The notes under the pieces were generated by a model. That model did no database searches. It saw only the letters and a list, made by a program, of their open reading frames with translations, and was not told where the DNA came from. From assembly GCA_900547505.1 (NCBI GenBank), contig URGY01000120.1, positions 1-5,662 of the forward strand: DNA of 5,662 nt, given 5' to 3'. Origin of the DNA: an uncultured Collinsella sp. Its GTDB lineage: Bacteria > Actinomycetota > Coriobacteriia > Coriobacteriales > Coriobacteriaceae. The translations under genes were made by a program, and so were the position numbers. This document shows positions 4,842 through 5,662 of the stretch, piece after piece. How positions within the stretch are numbered: the stretch's first letter is position 1; each line of letters opens with the position of its first letter.

Positions 4842-5662
4842 CTAGTGATACAGCCCCGGCTGGTAGTGGTACTCGTTGCTCACATGCGGGCACAGCTGCC
4901 AAAAGGCGACGGCACTTGCCGCGGCCACGTTGAGCGAATCGACCCCATGCGCCATCGGAATACGCACGGCGCGGTCACAGCCTGCAATGGTCTTGGCGCC
5001 CAAGCCAGCACCCTCGGTGCCCATAAAGATTGCCAGGCGGTCAATCTCCTGCAGCGCGGGATCGTCCAATGACACCGAATCATCCGTCAACGCCATGGCG
5101 GCACACGAAAAGCCGGCATCGCGCAGCGCCGCCAGCCCATCATGCGGCCATACGCGCGCCTCGCTGCCAATGCGTGTCCAGGGCACCTGGAACACCGTGC
5201 CCATGCTCACGCGGGCCGAGCGACGGTACAGCGGGTCACAGCACGTGGGGCTCACCAAAATACCATCGACGTTCAGCGCAGCCGCCGAGCGGAAAATCGC
5301 GCCGACGTTGGTGTGGTCGACAATGCCCTCGAGCACGCACACGCGCACCGGGCGCTCCCCCGCCGCCTCGACGACGCCACCCAAGAACTCGGCTACCGGA
5401 ATCTGACGCGGGCGACGGAACGCCGCGAGCGCACCGCGCGTCACATTAAAGCCCGTCAGCTGCTCCATAAGCTCCATCGAGGCCACGAACACGGGAACCG
5501 GGCCCGCACCTTCGCGTACCGCCAGGCGCTCAAACAGCGGCATCATCTGGTCGAGCCAGCGTTCGCCCAAAAGAAAGCTCACCGGCTCGTATCCGGCGCG
5601 CACCGCGCGCTCGATGACCTTGGCACTCTCGGCGATAAAGATGCCCTTTTGCGGCTCCAACA
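4842..5662 (-). CDS. TrmH/SpoU-family RNA 2'-O-methyltransferase (partial, 5' end outside window)
   Basis: These SPOUT-fold enzymes methylate ribose 2'-OH groups of rRNA or tRNA using S-adenosylmethionine bound in a C-terminal trefoil knot. Numbering from the TTG at 5660: an N-terminal substrate-binding region begins KGIFIAESAKVIERAV at 5-20. The SpoU domain then shows motif 1 DHTNVGAIFRSAAAL at 115-129 (N118, R124), DPLYRRSARVSMG at 142-154, motif 2 IFMGTEGAGLG at 211-221 and motif 3 RIPMAHGVDSLNVAAASA at 233-250. The frame is open to the window edge, and relatives usually have some 15-40 residues before the GIFIAE motif. The TTG is therefore most likely an internal codon and the true start lies beyond the window. 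The target nucleotide cannot be deduced. It is on the same strand as, and upstream of, the MATE gene. The stop TAG is at 4842-4844. Confidence 0.93.
   Translation of the reverse strand, partial: LEPQKGIFIAESAKVIERAVRAGYEPVSFLLGERWLDQMMPLFERLAVREGAGPVPVFVASMELMEQLTGFNVTRGALAAFRRPRQIPVAEFLGGVVEAAGERPVRVCVLEGIVDHTNVGAIFRSAAALNVDGILVSPTCCDPLYRRSARVSMGTVFQVPWTRIGSEARVWPHDGLAALRDAGFSCAAMALTDDSVSLDDPALQEIDRLAIFMGTEGAGLGAKTIAGCDRAVRIPMAHGVDSLNVAAASAVAFWQLCPHVSNEYHYQPGLYH

Noticed and set aside
5658..5660. TTG at 5660 as the true start of the SpoU methyltransferase.
   Set aside because: The frame stays open to the window edge, and related proteins carry additional residues before the GIFIAE motif, so the gene is probably truncated by the window.

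Overview
The window looks like chromosomal DNA of a high-G+C Gram-positive bacterium. My best guess is a gut coriobacterium such as Collinsella. This rests on the G+C-rich host genes, the actinobacterial look of the SpoU-type methyltransferase, and a memory that GGGGAC/CTAG repeats of this kind occur in such genomes. It is an inference, not a database result.

Layout, left to right. (1) Positions 1-1766, minus strand: the first ~588 codons of the membrane AAA+ metalloprotease FtsH, cut by the left edge. (2) A 77-bp divergent gap. (3) 1844-2329, plus strand: a compact ATP:corrinoid adenosyltransferase of the CobO/CobA/BtuR family. (4) 2326-3375: a self-contained insertion of about 1.05 kb, consisting of a Y1/HUH transposase of the REP-associated (RAYT) type on the minus strand between two inverted arms of a 27-bp tandem unit. 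The left arm has two units and the right arm three. (5) 3372-4721, minus strand: a MATE-family multidrug/solute antiporter. (6) A 120-bp gap. (7) 4842-5662, minus strand: a TrmH/SpoU-family RNA 2'-O-methyltransferase, cut at its N terminus by the right edge.

The host genes are unrelated housekeeping or transport functions and do not form a pathway. The unusual part is the RAYT element. It sits between two genes that converge on it, and its outer ends are identical inverted sequences starting CTAGTC. The TAG inside that terminus is the stop codon of both the corrinoid adenosyltransferase and the MATE gene, in the same register on both sides. The inner and outer 21-bp segments of the two arms are perfect inverted matches, the units can fold into a hairpin with a CTAG loop, and the element is visibly poorer in G+C than its surroundings. 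This looks like a young or actively maintained REP/RAYT cassette with a preference for gene 3' ends.

Smaller oddities: FtsH carries HEIGH in place of the usual HEAGH, and the MATE protein has glycine where the family usually has a functional aspartate in TM1. No RNA genes, CRISPR arrays or convincing intrinsic terminators were seen, and no stretch longer than 300 bases lacks a gene.
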